DNA of 64,000 nt, from positions 62,001-126,000 of the forward strand of contig SFHC01000004.1 of NCBI GenBank assembly GCA_004555725.1, in the 5' to 3' direction. The position numbers and the translations under genes were made by a program. Numbering within the stretch: position 1 is the stretch's first letter; every line of letters begins with the position of its first letter. Shown here in pieces: positions 33,599-42,919 of this stretch. The notes under the pieces are model-generated. The model saw only the letters and a program-made list of their open reading frames with translations. It was not told the origin of the DNA and made no database searches. Source of the stretch: [Eubacterium] saphenum. Lineage in GTDB: Bacteria > Bacillota > Clostridia > Peptostreptococcales > Anaerovoracaceae.

Positions 33599-36109
33599 TT
33601 AGAATTTCATTGTTTCCTGTTTATCTGCTTCTGCGGCATCTTCAGCAGCAGCATTGTCCGCCTCTGCTTTTTCAATGTCATTTTCTCCGATCACCTTTGC
33701 CATTGCAACGATCTTACTCTCATCGCCGACCTTCATGATCTTCACGCCCTGTGTCGCGCGGCTGAGAATGCTGACATCGGTAGCCTTGATCCGGATAACC
33801 ACGCCGTCAGAATTGATGAGCATGACCTCATCTTCATCATCCACACAGATCGCGCCGATCAGATAGCCGGTCTTGTCAAAGCGGCTCTTGTCATAGGTCA
33901 GCATGCCTTTTCCGCCTCTGGTCTGACGTTTATAGTCGCTGACTGCAGTTCTCTTTCCGTATCCGTTCTCTGTGACAACCAGGAGCTTCTTTCCGCGTCC
34001 GACCAGATCCATGGAAACGACTTCATCCTCATCTTCCAGGTTGATTCCGCGGACGCCTCTGGCGTTTCTGCCCATCGGACGGACTTCATCTTCATTAAAG
34101 CGGATCGATTTTCCTTCTTTGGTAACCAGAATCACATCATTATCCCCGGAAGAAACCTTGATGTCAATCAGCTGATCTCCGTCTTTCAGGCTGATGGCGA
34201 TAATGCCGTTCTGGCGGTGCGTATCAAAGAGATTCAGCGCCGTCTTCTTGACAATTCCCTGCTTGGTCACGGCAATCAGATAACGGTCTTCAGCCTCAAA
34301 ATTCTTGACCGGGATAACTGCGGTGATGCGCTCGCGCTGCATCAGGTTCAGGAAATTGATTGCCGGGGTTCCTCTTGCGGTTCTGGACGCCTCCGGAACC
34401 TGGTAGGCTTTCATCTTGTACGCTTTTCCGGTGTTGGTAAAGAACATCAGCCAGTCATGCGTAGAAGTCATGATCAGATCCTTGACAAAGTCGTTCTTTC
34501 TTGTTGTCAGGCCGGTAATGCCTTTTCCTCCGCGCTTCTGCGGCTTATAGGTGTCCGCCGGAACACGTTTGATATATCCCAGATGGGTGAGTGTAACGGC
34601 TACGGTTTCATCTTCAATCAGATCCTCATCGTCCAGATCGTCGACGTCTCGCTCAATCCTGGTGCGGCGCTCATCACCGTATTTCGCCTTAATTTCCAGA
34701 AGCTCGTCTTTAATTACGCCCATCAGTTTTCCATCGTCTGCGAGAAGGGAGCGGTAATAGAAAATTCTTTCCTGCAGTTCCTGATATTCCTTCTCGATCT
34801 TTTCACGTTCCAGACCCTGCAGACGTGCAAGACGCATGTCCAGAATCGCCTGCGCCTGAATGTCATCCAGCCCAAAGCGCTCCATCAGGCGCTCTTTAGC
34901 GTCGTTGTACGCGCTTCTGATAATCCGGATGATCTCATCGATGTTATCGATTGCGATACGCAGTCCTTCCAGAATGTGCGCCCTTGCTTCTGCCTTTTTC
35001 AGGTCAAATTTTGTCCTTCTGGTAACGACTTCCTTCTGGAACTTCAGATATTCATGAAGAATCTCTTTCAGATTCAGGGTCTTCGGCTGTCCGTCAACCA
35101 GCGCGATCATGATTGCGCTGAAGTTCTGCTGAAGCGCAGTATGCTTGTACAGCTTATTCAGCGTAATCTGCGGATTTGCGTCACGTTTCAGTTCAATGAC
35201 AATCCGCATGCCTTCACGGTTGGACTCATCGCGGATCTCGGAGATTCCATCAATGCTCTTATCCTTGACCAGCTCTGCAATACGCTCAATCAGACGCGCC
35301 TTGTTGACCATGTACGGGATTTCCGTAACAACAATCTGTGAACGTCCGCGGCTTGTCTCCTGGATTTCACAGCAGGCTCTGACTTTGATCTTGCCCTGGC
35401 CTGTGCGATAGGCTTCACGGATTCCGGATTTTCCAAGGATCCTCGCTCCCGTAGGGAAGTCCGGCCCCTTGATCAGCGGAATCAGATCATCGACAGACGC
35501 GTCCGGATGGTCGATCAGATGTACGGTCGCATCGATCGTGTCGCCGAGGTTGTGCGGCGGAATATTGGTCGCCATTCCAACGGCAATACCGTTGGATCCG
35601 TTTACCAGGAGGTTCGGATAACGGCTCGGCAAAACAACCGGCTCTTTCTCCTCGCCATCGAAGTTCGGGACAAAGTCTACCGTATCTTTATCAATATCAC
35701 GCAGCATCTGCAGGGAGAAATGACTCATTCTCGCCTCTGTGTAACGCTGCGCGGCGGCGCTATCTCCGTCAATAGATCCGAAGTTTCCGTGTCCGTCTAC
35801 GAGCGGATAGCGCATGGAAAAATCCTGCGCCATGCGGACCATTGCGTCATAAATTGATGAATCGCCGTGCGGGTGATATTTACCCATAACTTCACCGACG
35901 ATTCTCGCCGACTTTTTATATGGTTTATCCGGCGTGACACCCAGCTGAGACATTCCGTACAGAATTCTTCTGTGCACCGGCTTCATACCGTCGCGCACAT
36001 CAGGAAGCGCACGTCCTACGATTACGCTCATCGCGTAGTCGATATAGGAGTTTTTCATCTCATCGTGGATTTCATGCCTGATCAGTTTGCTGTCTTCTAA
36101 ATTTTCCAC
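33599..36109 (-). CDS. gyrA: DNA gyrase subunit A
   Basis: 836 residues. It cuts and rejoins DNA during negative supercoiling. The catalytic Tyr lies in SAAAQRYTEARM. The quinolone pocket reads HPHGDSSIYDAM, with the Ser and Asp of the susceptible form retained. The C-terminal wheel has the GyrA box QKRGGKG. An acidic tail ends the protein. The start is GTG (36107-36109) with AAGGAG 6 nt upstream. It lies 96 nt after gyrB. A terminator follows. Confidence 0.97.
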   Translation of the reverse strand: MENLEDSKLIRHEIHDEMKNSYIDYAMSVIVGRALPDVRDGMKPVHRRILYGMSQLGVTPDKPYKKSARIVGEVMGKYHPHGDSSIYDAMVRMAQDFSMRYPLVDGHGNFGSIDGDSAAAQRYTEARMSHFSLQMLRDIDKDTVDFVPNFDGEEKEPVVLPSRYPNLLVNGSNGIAVGMATNIPPHNLGDTIDATVHLIDHPDASVDDLIPLIKGPDFPTGARILGKSGIREAYRTGQGKIKVRACCEIQETSRGRSQIVVTEIPYMVNKARLIERIAELVKDKSIDGISEIRDESNREGMRIVIELKRDANPQITLNKLYKHTALQQNFSAIMIALVDGQPKTLNLKEILHEYLKFQKEVVTRRTKFDLKKAEARAHILEGLRIAIDNIDEIIRIIRSAYNDAKERLMERFGLDDIQAQAILDMRLARLQGLEREKIEKEYQELQERIFYYRSLLADDGKLMGVIKDELLEIKAKYGDERRTRIERDVDDLDDEDLIEDETVAVTLTHLGYIKRVPADTYKPQKRGGKGITGLTTRKNDFVKDLIMTSTHDWLMFFTNTGKAYKMKAYQVPEASRTARGTPAINFLNLMQRERITAVIPVKNFEAEDRYLIAVTKQGIVKKTALNLFDTHRQNGIIAISLKDGDQLIDIKVSSGDNDVILVTKEGKSIRFNEDEVRPMGRNARGVRGINLEDEDEVVSMDLVGRGKKLLVVTENGYGKRTAVSDYKRQTRGGKGMLTYDKSRFDKTGYLIGAICVDDEDEVMLINSDGVVIRIKATDVSILSRATQGVKIMKVGDESKIVAMAKVIGENDIEKAEADNAAAEDAAEADKQETMKF

Positions 36110-36205
36110 CTGTTACTCCTTCTGCAATTTTCCAGCAGATTACTATTTTCAGCCCCTGTGCAGGGGACCATTATTCCGTCTTTTCTCCAGGACGCTGCAC
36201 AGTGT

Positions 36206-38131
36206 TTACACGTCGAGTGTCGCATTCTTTGCGTACTGACGGATAAACTCACGGCGCGGCGGGACTTTATCGCCCATCAGCGTGGTAAAGATCTCATCCG
36301 CAGCAGTCGCATCCTCTACCGTAATCTGGACAAGTGTGCGGTGGTTATAATCCATCGTCGTTTCCCAGAGCTGGTTGAAATCCATCTCTCCAAGTCCCTT
36401 ATACCGCTGAATATCAACCTTTCCCGGTTTCCCTTCCAGGGACGCAAGCAGTTCATTCTGTTCCTTGTCCGAGTAGGTATAATAGGTCTCCTTACCTTTC
36501 TGCACACGGAACAGCGGCGGCTGGGCAGCATAGACATAGCCATGCTCAAGAAGCGGTGTCATGTAACGGAAGAAGAACGTCAGCAGCAGCGTGCGGATAT
36601 GCGCTCCGTCGACATCAGCATCAGTCATAATGATGATCTTATGATATCTGAGTTTGCTGATATCGAATTCCTTGCCGATTCCGCATCCAAAAGCCGTGAT
36701 CATATTCTTGATCTCATCAGAATTCAGCATGCGGTCCTGACGCGCCTTCTCGACATTCAGGATTTTTCCGCGCAGCGGAAGAACGGCCTGACGTTTTCTG
36801 TCACGGCCCTGCTTTGCGCTGCCGCCCGCAGAGTCTCCCTCGACCAGGAAAATTTCTGACAGGGCAGGATCTTTTTCCGAGCAGTCTGCCAGCTTTCCCG
36901 GAAGTGAAAGGGTATCCAGAACGCTTTTTCTTCTGGTCAGCTCTCTCGCCTTGCGCGCAGCTGCTCTGGCTCTGGAAGCGCGGAGACATTTATCCAGAAT
37001 CTTTCTGGCCTGCTGCGGATGCTCATCAAGGAACGCAGAGAGGTTTGCGCTTGTCGTAGTATCTACAAAACCTCTGATTTCACTGTTTCCCAATTTTGTC
37101 TTAGTCTGTCCCTCGAACTGCGGCTCCTCAAGTTTTACCGAAACCACTGCCGTAATTCCTTCACGGACATCCTCTCCGGAAAGGGATTCATTATCTTTAA
37201 TGAACTTGCTGCGTTTGGCATAATCGTTGAAGACACGCGTCAGCGCGGACTTAAATCCGGCAATATGGCTTCCGCCTTCCGTCGTATTAATATTATTGGC
37301 ATAAGAGAAGATCGTCTCCGTATACCGGTCGGTATACTGCATCGCGATCTCAACCTCATGGCCTTCTTCACGATTCTCAAAATAGATAATGTCCTCATGG
37401 ACAGCATCTTTATTGCGGTTCAGGAATTTAACAAACTCCTTCAGTCCGCCTTCATAATGATAGACTTCCTTCTTCTCTTTTCCCGGACGCTTATCTTCCA
37501 GAGTAATCCGGATTCCCTTGGTCAGGAATGCCGTCTCTCTCAGATGATGTTCCAGCGTTTCAAAATCATATTCCGTCGTGTCAAAGATTTCCGGATCCGG
37601 CCAGAACTCGGTGCGGGAACCGGTATGATCACTCGTTCCGATCACTTCCAGTTTCTTCACCGTCTTTCCTCTGGCGAATTCAATGCGGTAGAGTTTTCCG
37701 TTTCGCTCTACTTCTACAATCATCTTAGTGGACAGCGCATTTACAACGGATGCTCCGACTCCATGCAGTCCTCCGGACACTTTATATCCTCCGCCGCCGA
37801 ATTTACCTCCGGCATGCAGAACGGTATGAATGACCTCAACCGCAGGAATATGCAGCTTCGGATGCTCATCAACCGGCATTCCGCGCCCGTCATCTTCTAC
37901 CATAATGGAATTATCCGGGCGGATGGTGACTTCAATATTCCTGCAGAAGCCTGCCAGCGCCTCATCAATCGAGTTGTCGACAATCTCATAGACAAGATGG
38001 TGGAGTCCCCTGGCACTGGTCGAGCCAATGTACATTCCAGGACGCTTGCGGACAGCTTCCAGCCCCTCCAGCACTTGGATCTGTGACGCGTCATACTGCT
38101 TAGCAGCAGCCGCTTCCTCTTTATTGGTCAT
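36206..38131 (-). CDS. gyrB: DNA gyrase subunit B
   Basis: 641 residues. The GHKL ATPase has EIVDNSIDEALAG, VEDDGRGMPVD and GGLHGVGASVVNAL. The Toprim domain has LVEGDSAGGSAKQGRDR and IMTDADVDGAHI. It drives supercoiling with GyrA. GAGGTGG precedes the ATG by 8 nt. Its promoter overlaps the terminator of the dnaA-dnaN-recF block. remB, often between recF and gyrB in Clostridia, is not present. Confidence 0.97.
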   Translation of the reverse strand: MTNKEEAAAAKQYDASQIQVLEGLEAVRKRPGMYIGSTSARGLHHLVYEIVDNSIDEALAGFCRNIEVTIRPDNSIMVEDDGRGMPVDEHPKLHIPAVEVIHTVLHAGGKFGGGGYKVSGGLHGVGASVVNALSTKMIVEVERNGKLYRIEFARGKTVKKLEVIGTSDHTGSRTEFWPDPEIFDTTEYDFETLEHHLRETAFLTKGIRITLEDKRPGKEKKEVYHYEGGLKEFVKFLNRNKDAVHEDIIYFENREEGHEVEIAMQYTDRYTETIFSYANNINTTEGGSHIAGFKSALTRVFNDYAKRSKFIKDNESLSGEDVREGITAVVSVKLEEPQFEGQTKTKLGNSEIRGFVDTTTSANLSAFLDEHPQQARKILDKCLRASRARAAARKARELTRRKSVLDTLSLPGKLADCSEKDPALSEIFLVEGDSAGGSAKQGRDRKRQAVLPLRGKILNVEKARQDRMLNSDEIKNMITAFGCGIGKEFDISKLRYHKIIIMTDADVDGAHIRTLLLTFFFRYMTPLLEHGYVYAAQPPLFRVQKGKETYYTYSDKEQNELLASLEGKPGKVDIQRYKGLGEMDFNQLWETTMDYNHRTLVQITVEDATAADEIFTTLMGDKVPPRREFIRQYAKNATLDV

Positions 38132-38157
38132 AGTATTACCACCTCATTATTTCAATT

Positions 38158-38191
38158 AAAAAAACGATCTGCGGAGCAATTTCCGCAGATC
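38158..38191 (-). terminator. Strong hairpin terminator between recF and gyrB
   Basis: On the minus strand GATCTGCGGA-aattgc-TCCGCAGATC (38166-38191) is followed by GTTTTTTT. It would end transcripts arriving from recF. The gyrB promoter lies directly upstream, so gyrB transcripts start inside the 5' arm. Confidence 0.85.
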
Positions 38192-38194
38192 TAT

Positions 38195-38223
38195 ATTATA
38201 CAATGAAACGGGCCTTTTTACAA
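38195..38223 (-). promoter_or_regulatory. gyrB promoter
   Basis: TTGTAA (38218-38223), exactly 17 bp, TATAAT (38195-38200). The predicted start, about 7 nt downstream of the -10 (about 38188), falls within the terminator stem. Confidence 0.75.
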
Positions 38224-38308
38224 GTTTACCCAGTCTTTGCACCATTTTTATTCAAGCAATGTCTTTTTATTCGTCAAAACTCAATTTTACGCCTTCTGCT
38301 ATTATATT

Positions 38309-39406
38309 TTATATAGTATTTATATGTCCGTCTTTTACCTGAAACACGGTCGGATTTCCATACGCCCGGATCAGCTCCTCTTCAGCCTCCGTCATCGTAA
38401 TGAAAATCTGATTTTCTTTCAGTGAATCCGTAAGGAACGCGCGCCGGCTCTGATCCAGCTCGCTCATCACATCATCCAGCAGCAGAATCGCAGCTTCACC
38501 GGTTTCCCGTTTGATAAAATCCAGTTCCGCCAGTTTCAGAGATAAAGCGCAGGTTCTCTGCTGACCCTGCGAACCGAACTTCCGTGCATTGACGCCATTT
38601 ACAAGAAACCTCAGATCATCCTTATGCGGTCCTCTGGTGGTAGTCCGCATCCTCCGGTCCGTATCCAGCGACTGTTCCAGCGCTTCCTGCAGAATCTCCT
38701 TCTGGCGATCCAGATCCTTCTCATAAGAAACATTGGATGCATACTGGATTTCCAGGCTTTCCTGTCCGCATGTGATGCTGTCATGGATCCGGCTGCTGAA
38801 GGCACTGAGCTGATCGATGAATATCCGTCTCATCTGCATCAGCTGCGCGCCGTACTGCACCAGCTGTGCATCCCACAGCGAGAGCATAGAAAGGCGGATA
38901 TTTTCTTCCTTCAGAATACTGTTCCTCTGCTGAAGCACCTTTTTATATCGGCTCAGGCTCAGATAATATGCCGGCTGAATCTGTGCCAGTTCTTTATCAA
39001 CAAAGGCTCTTCTTTTTTCCGGTTCATCTTTTACGATTCTGAGATCTTCCGGAGTAAAGGCAACGATATAGATATTATGCAGGAGCTCTGAGGTCTTGTG
39101 CAGCTGTTTCCCATCCTTTTTTATGGACTTTTTTGATTTTCGGTTGATGCAGATATTGATCCTGGTGTCCATGAAGGACTTCACGGCTTCCGCCTTGACC
39201 ACGGCTTCATTTTGTCCAAAACGGATCATCTCGCTGTCGCGTCCGGGACGAAAAGACCGTCCCATTGAAATCAGATAGACGGCCTCGATCAGATTGGTTT
39301 TTCCCTGCGCGTTTCTGCCGGTGATCAGGTTGATCCTGGGATCAAATTCCATCTGCAGATGCTCATAGTTGCGGAAATTTTTTAATTCCAGTGTTTTTAC
39401 ATACAT
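38309..39406 (-). CDS. recF: DNA replication and repair protein RecF
   Basis: 365 residues. SMC-like ATPase that helps load RecA at gaps and stalled forks. Walker A is ITGRNAQGKTNLIEA, the signature region GSQGQQRTCALSLKLAE, and Walker B ILLLDDVMSELD. It starts 21 nt after dnaN. The small S4-domain gene yaaA that commonly sits between dnaN and recF is absent. Confidence 0.96.
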   Translation of the reverse strand: MYVKTLELKNFRNYEHLQMEFDPRINLITGRNAQGKTNLIEAVYLISMGRSFRPGRDSEMIRFGQNEAVVKAEAVKSFMDTRINICINRKSKKSIKKDGKQLHKTSELLHNIYIVAFTPEDLRIVKDEPEKRRAFVDKELAQIQPAYYLSLSRYKKVLQQRNSILKEENIRLSMLSLWDAQLVQYGAQLMQMRRIFIDQLSAFSSRIHDSITCGQESLEIQYASNVSYEKDLDRQKEILQEALEQSLDTDRRMRTTTRGPHKDDLRFLVNGVNARKFGSQGQQRTCALSLKLAELDFIKRETGEAAILLLDDVMSELDQSRRAFLTDSLKENQIFITMTEAEEELIRAYGNPTVFQVKDGHINTI

Positions 39407-39427
39407 AATACGGTTTTGCCTTACCCT

Positions 39428-40543
39428 TTATAAACGGACCGGAAGCACCAGGTATTCATAGGCATTTCCCTGCAGCGGCGTGACAATGCACGGATCAATG
39501 CTGCTCTTGAAGTTCATGAAGATTTCATCATCGCGAATGGATTTCAGCATGTCCAGCAGGTACTGGGCATTGAATCCGATTTCCAGATCGTCTCCGGTTT
39601 TGCTGATAACCAGGTCTTCATGCACCGTGCCTTCTTCTGCGCGGGCATTGATGGACATGATCTGATCCTGAATGTCCATGCGGATCAGCTTATTCTTATC
39701 GTCGCGCGCAAGAAGAGATGCACGTTCAATAGACTGGATCAGTGCATTGCGGTCGGCTTTCACCTGAATCGTGCTGTTTTTCGGTATGATATTCTTATAA
39801 TCTACGAACTGGCCGTTAAGCAGTTTCAGCTCAATCATCAGATCCGGGAACCGGAACACTGCTTTTTTACTCTCCAGTTCGATATTCAGCATTGTATCTT
39901 CTTTAATGCCGCTGACGTCTGAAATGATCTTGGACAGATCGTTCAGAAGTTTTGCGGAGATGACAATAGAATACGGGTTAACTTCTGCTACGCTGTGATT
40001 GGCGACAGCCAGACGATATCCGTCCAGCGCGGCCAGATGCATCTCCTGATCATGAATATCGATCAGAACACCGGTGATAATTCCGCGGGAATCGTCTGTG
40101 CTTGCAGCAAAAGATGTCTGTGCGATCATATTTTTAAACAGAAGGGCAGGAATTTGAATATGCTGCGCATGATCATCCGGCGTTTCAAAGCGCGGAAAAT
40201 CTTCTGCATCCATTCCAACAATTTTAAAATCAGAGTTCATGCTTTTCAATTCTGCATGGAGATTTGCATCTGTAGAAATCGTGATCTGTGCTTCCGGTGT
40301 ACTTCTGACGATGTCGATAAACAGTTTAGCCGGGAGAACGACTATTCCGGGTTCGCTGACTTCTGCTTCAATTTTGTGCTGAATGGAAATATCAGAATCA
40401 GAAGATGCGATTAATACGTTTCCATCTTCAGAAGCATCGATTAAAATGCCTTTCATTGCTGGTATGGTTGAACGCGTGGATACCGCTTTAGAAGCGATGT
40501 TGAGAGCATTCATCAGGTCTTGTCGTAAGCAGCTGATTATCAT
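39428..40543 (-). CDS. dnaN: DNA polymerase III beta sliding clamp
   Basis: 371 residues, normal length for the three-domain clamp that tethers polymerase III. Opening MIISCLRQDLMNALNIASKAVSTRSTIPAMKGI and ending in YLVLPVRL are typical. AAGGAGG lies 9 nt before the start. It is separated from dnaA by 160 nt that contain a DnaA box and direct replication-initiation control elements. Confidence 0.97.
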   Translation of the reverse strand: MIISCLRQDLMNALNIASKAVSTRSTIPAMKGILIDASEDGNVLIASSDSDISIQHKIEAEVSEPGIVVLPAKLFIDIVRSTPEAQITISTDANLHAELKSMNSDFKIVGMDAEDFPRFETPDDHAQHIQIPALLFKNMIAQTSFAASTDDSRGIITGVLIDIHDQEMHLAALDGYRLAVANHSVAEVNPYSIVISAKLLNDLSKIISDVSGIKEDTMLNIELESKKAVFRFPDLMIELKLLNGQFVDYKNIIPKNSTIQVKADRNALIQSIERASLLARDDKNKLIRMDIQDQIMSINARAEEGTVHEDLVISKTGDDLEIGFNAQYLLDMLKSIRDDEIFMNFKSSIDPCIVTPLQGNAYEYLVLPVRL

Positions 40544-40615
40544 ATGTTGAGCCTCCTTGAAAAGCCATTTGTTTTATCATTTTAGGTAGTAATTGTAGTA
40601 GGGGGTGCGGATAGT

Positions 40616-40624
40616 GTGGATAAC
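40616..40624 (-). promoter_or_regulatory. DnaA box in the dnaA-dnaN gap
   Basis: TGTGGATAA is an exact match to TTATCCACA on the minus strand. A looser GGTTATCCTTA lies near 40690. It suggests a second origin module or dnaN autoregulation. Confidence 0.7.
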
Positions 40625-40703
40625 TCTGAAACACCTTGAAAGTCACTCAAAAAAGCGCCCACACCCTATGATGATATTTTTGTGCAGAAATCAGAGGTTA
40701 TCC

Positions 40704-42053
40704 TTACTCCTGAATCTGCGACTTTAATTTCTCGATGGTCGTCTTGACGGAGTCATCGTCCCGAATGTCCTGCTGGATTTTTTCGCAGGCGTGCATAACG
40801 GTTGAGTAGTGACGGTTTCCGAAGAGATTTCCGATCTTGTTGAAGGAGTAATCCGTCATATCGCGGCAGAGATACATCGCGATCTGACGCGGGAAGGCAA
40901 CGGCTTTTGCACGAGTGCTGGATTCCAGATCAGACGGCTCCACCTGGAAGTAGCGGCTGACAATTGTTTTGATTTTTTCCGGCGTTACACTGTTGCTTCC
41001 GTTTTGAATGACATCCTTTAATATGCGTTTGGCAAACGTCAGGTCAATTTTCTCATGCGTAATCAGGGAGAAACTGACGATACGGTTGAGCGCGCCCTCC
41101 AGTTCACGGATGTTGTCGGTGATTTTCTCTGCGATCAGGCAGATTACATCGTAAATATCATCGGTGACCTCCAGATTCTGGTTCTCAGCCTTTTTCATCA
41201 GAATAGCGACACGTGTTTCATAGTCGGCCGGAGAAAGGCTGGCGATGATATTCCAGGAAAAACGCGATGTCAGGCGTTCATCCAGGCGAGTCAGCTCATT
41301 TGGCGGACGGTCGCTGGAGATGACGATCTGCTTCTGGTCTTCGATCAGTGTATTAAAGGTATAGAAGAACTCTTCCTGTGTCGTGTCTTTCCCTTCCAGA
41401 AACTGAATATCATCAATCAGCAGAACGTCGATGTGGCGGTATTTATTCTTGAATTCCCTGGTGCGGTTTTCTCCGATTGCCTTGATCAGTTCGTTCGTAA
41501 ACATTTCTGTTGACACGTAGAGAACGTTCAGTTCCGGACGATTCTCCAGCAGATAGATGCCGATTGCATGCATCAGATGTGTTTTTCCAAGACCGGATCC
41601 GCCGTAGATAAACAGGGGATTGTAGGCCTTGGAAGGCTCCTCGGCCACAGCCAGACATGCAGCATGTGCATATTTATTACTTGCGCCCACCACAAAATTA
41701 TCGAATGTATAGCGGGGATTAAAGATGCGCTGCTGGGTAAATCCGGGTTTGACCGGGCTTACGATCTGCTGCTGACGCTGTTCTTCCTCCATATGATCGT
41801 AATCAGATGCCTTCTTGATAATGACGCGGTAAGGCTGCTCCATAACCTTCTGAAACGCGTCCTCAAGGAGAGGTTTATAGCGGTTATTCAGGATATTCAC
41901 GTAAAAATCGCCGTCCGACTCCAGATAAGCCATGTGCGTCTGCTGGTCGAGACTGCGGATGTGCGTCGGCAGAAACCATGTTTTATAGCTTGCCGCGGTC
42001 GTATTTTCTTTTATGATGGCCAGTACTTGCAGCCAGATTTCTTTATTATCCAT
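40704..42053 (-). CDS. dnaA: Chromosomal replication initiator DnaA
   Basis: 449 residues. The AAA+ core has Walker A FIYGGSGLGKTHLMHAIG and Walker B VLLIDDIQFLEGK. The DNA-binding domain IV ends with the signature GNRHYSTVMHACEKI. The ATG at 42051-42053 has GAGG 6-7 nt upstream and gives the family length; the frame is open 19 codons further upstream without need. Its promoter is at 42082-42110. It opens the dnaA-dnaN-recF block. Confidence 0.97.
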   Translation of the reverse strand: MDNKEIWLQVLAIIKENTTAASYKTWFLPTHIRSLDQQTHMAYLESDGDFYVNILNNRYKPLLEDAFQKVMEQPYRVIIKKASDYDHMEEEQRQQQIVSPVKPGFTQQRIFNPRYTFDNFVVGASNKYAHAACLAVAEEPSKAYNPLFIYGGSGLGKTHLMHAIGIYLLENRPELNVLYVSTEMFTNELIKAIGENRTREFKNKYRHIDVLLIDDIQFLEGKDTTQEEFFYTFNTLIEDQKQIVISSDRPPNELTRLDERLTSRFSWNIIASLSPADYETRVAILMKKAENQNLEVTDDIYDVICLIAEKITDNIRELEGALNRIVSFSLITHEKIDLTFAKRILKDVIQNGSNSVTPEKIKTIVSRYFQVEPSDLESSTRAKAVAFPRQIAMYLCRDMTDYSFNKIGNLFGNRHYSTVMHACEKIQQDIRDDDSVKTTIEKLKSQIQE

Positions 42054-42081
42054 GTTGAACCTCGCTTTTGAAATCACTTCC

Positions 42082-42110
42082 ATTCTATAGGAAAGGCGGA
42101 TCTGCTTCAA
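42082..42110 (-). promoter_or_regulatory. dnaA promoter
   Basis: TTGAAG (42105-42110), 17 bp, TAGAAT (42082-42087). The DnaA box at 42126-42134 lies just upstream, so DnaA could repress its own gene. Confidence 0.65.
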
Positions 42111-42125
42111 GCGGTTATCAAAAAG

Positions 42126-42303
42126 TTTTCCACACGCTTCTTTTTGATTTTTGGTGTAATTTCGACTGCCAAAAATTTTATCAACATGATGTGGATAAAA
42201 TTATGCATAACTTGCTGATAAGTATATTCTGCAGAATCGCGGGGCAAAAATCAACGCGCAAGTGTGCAATGATTTTTGAAAGAGCTGAGAAAATTCAGCT
42301 CTT
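42126..42303. other. oriC: Origin of replication (oriC), dnaA-rpmH module
   Basis: Between dnaA and rpmH are TTTTCCACA (42126-42134), TTATCAACA (about 42178-42186, one mismatch) and TGTGGATAA (42190-42198, exact, reverse). AT-rich sequence surrounds them (AAAAATTTTATC, AAAATTATGCATAA). A hairpin AAGAGCTGA/TCAGCTCTT (42280-42303) follows. Gene direction and order reverse here. With the box in the dnaA-dnaN gap this makes a bipartite origin as in Bacillus. The exact unwinding site is not resolved. Confidence 0.75.
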
Positions 42304-42317
42304 AGGCAAGGTTCCGT

Positions 42318-42346
42318 TTGACACACATAATGTTAGAAAGTATAAT
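42318..42346 (+). promoter_or_regulatory. rpmH promoter (consensus sigma-A)
   Basis: TTGACA (42318-42323), 17 bp, TATAAT (42341-42346): a perfect consensus promoter, as expected for a ribosomal protein gene. Confidence 0.9.
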
Positions 42347-42410
42347 AAAGAAACGCGCGCATATATTGCAATTTAGATTATGCGCTGGATTACATTTAGG
42401 AGGTAAAATT

Positions 42411-42545
42411 ATGAAACAGACTTATCAGCCTAAGAAAAGGCAGAGAATGAAGGAGCACGGATTCCGCAAGAGAATGGCAACAAAGAACGGCAGAAACGTT
42501 CTGAAGCGCAGAAGAGCAAAGGGCAGAAAGAGCCTGTCTGCATAA
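42411..42545 (+). CDS. rpmH: 50S ribosomal protein L34
   Basis: 44 residues, MKQTYQPKKRQRMKEHGF through GRKSLSA, the universal bL34 sequence pattern (RKRMATKNGRNVLKRRRAKGR). AGGAGG lies 8 nt before the start. First gene of rpmH-rnpA-yidD-yidC-jag; the stop is 2 nt before rnpA. Confidence 0.98.
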   Translation: MKQTYQPKKRQRMKEHGFRKRMATKNGRNVLKRRRAKGRKSLSA

Positions 42546-42547
42546 CA

Positions 42548-42919
42548 ATGCGCAAGAAAAATGTGCTTCGCAATCAAAGAGATTTTGATTCTGTTTATCG
42601 GAAGGGTAAATCGGTTCCGTCACGGCATATCGTCGTTCTGTACCGGAAGAATCGCCTCCCGTACAACAGAATCGCTTTTTTAGCAAGCAAAAAAGTTGGA
42701 AACAGTGTTCACAGGAACCGCGCGCGCAGATTGATGCGCGAGGCATACCGGCTTTCCGGCATGGTGGTTCCGGACGGATACGATGTCATCTTTGTCGCCC
42801 GCCAGTCGATCACTGAAGCCAGCTGTCAGGCAGTGCGGAGTTCTATGGTTTCCGCACTTAGAAGAACCGGGGTGATAGATCGTGATGAAAGGCATCAGAC
42901 GCGCAGCCGCCGTCATTAA
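42548..42919 (+). CDS. rnpA: Ribonuclease P protein component
   Basis: 123 residues. It assists the RNase P RNA in maturing tRNA 5' ends. The RNR motif is VHRNRARRLMREAYR, and the opening NVLRNQRDFDSVYRKGKS is typical. Its last 35 nt overlap yidD, as in many bacteria. The Arg/His-rich tail (ERHQTRSRRH) comes from that overlap. Confidence 0.95.
   Translation: MRKKNVLRNQRDFDSVYRKGKSVPSRHIVVLYRKNRLPYNRIAFLASKKVGNSVHRNRARRLMREAYRLSGMVVPDGYDVIFVARQSITEASCQAVRSSMVSALRRTGVIDRDERHQTRSRRH

Noticed and set aside
33470..35341. Open frame of 623 codons on the plus strand opposite gyrA
   Set aside because: Same shadow effect; gyrA carries all family motifs.
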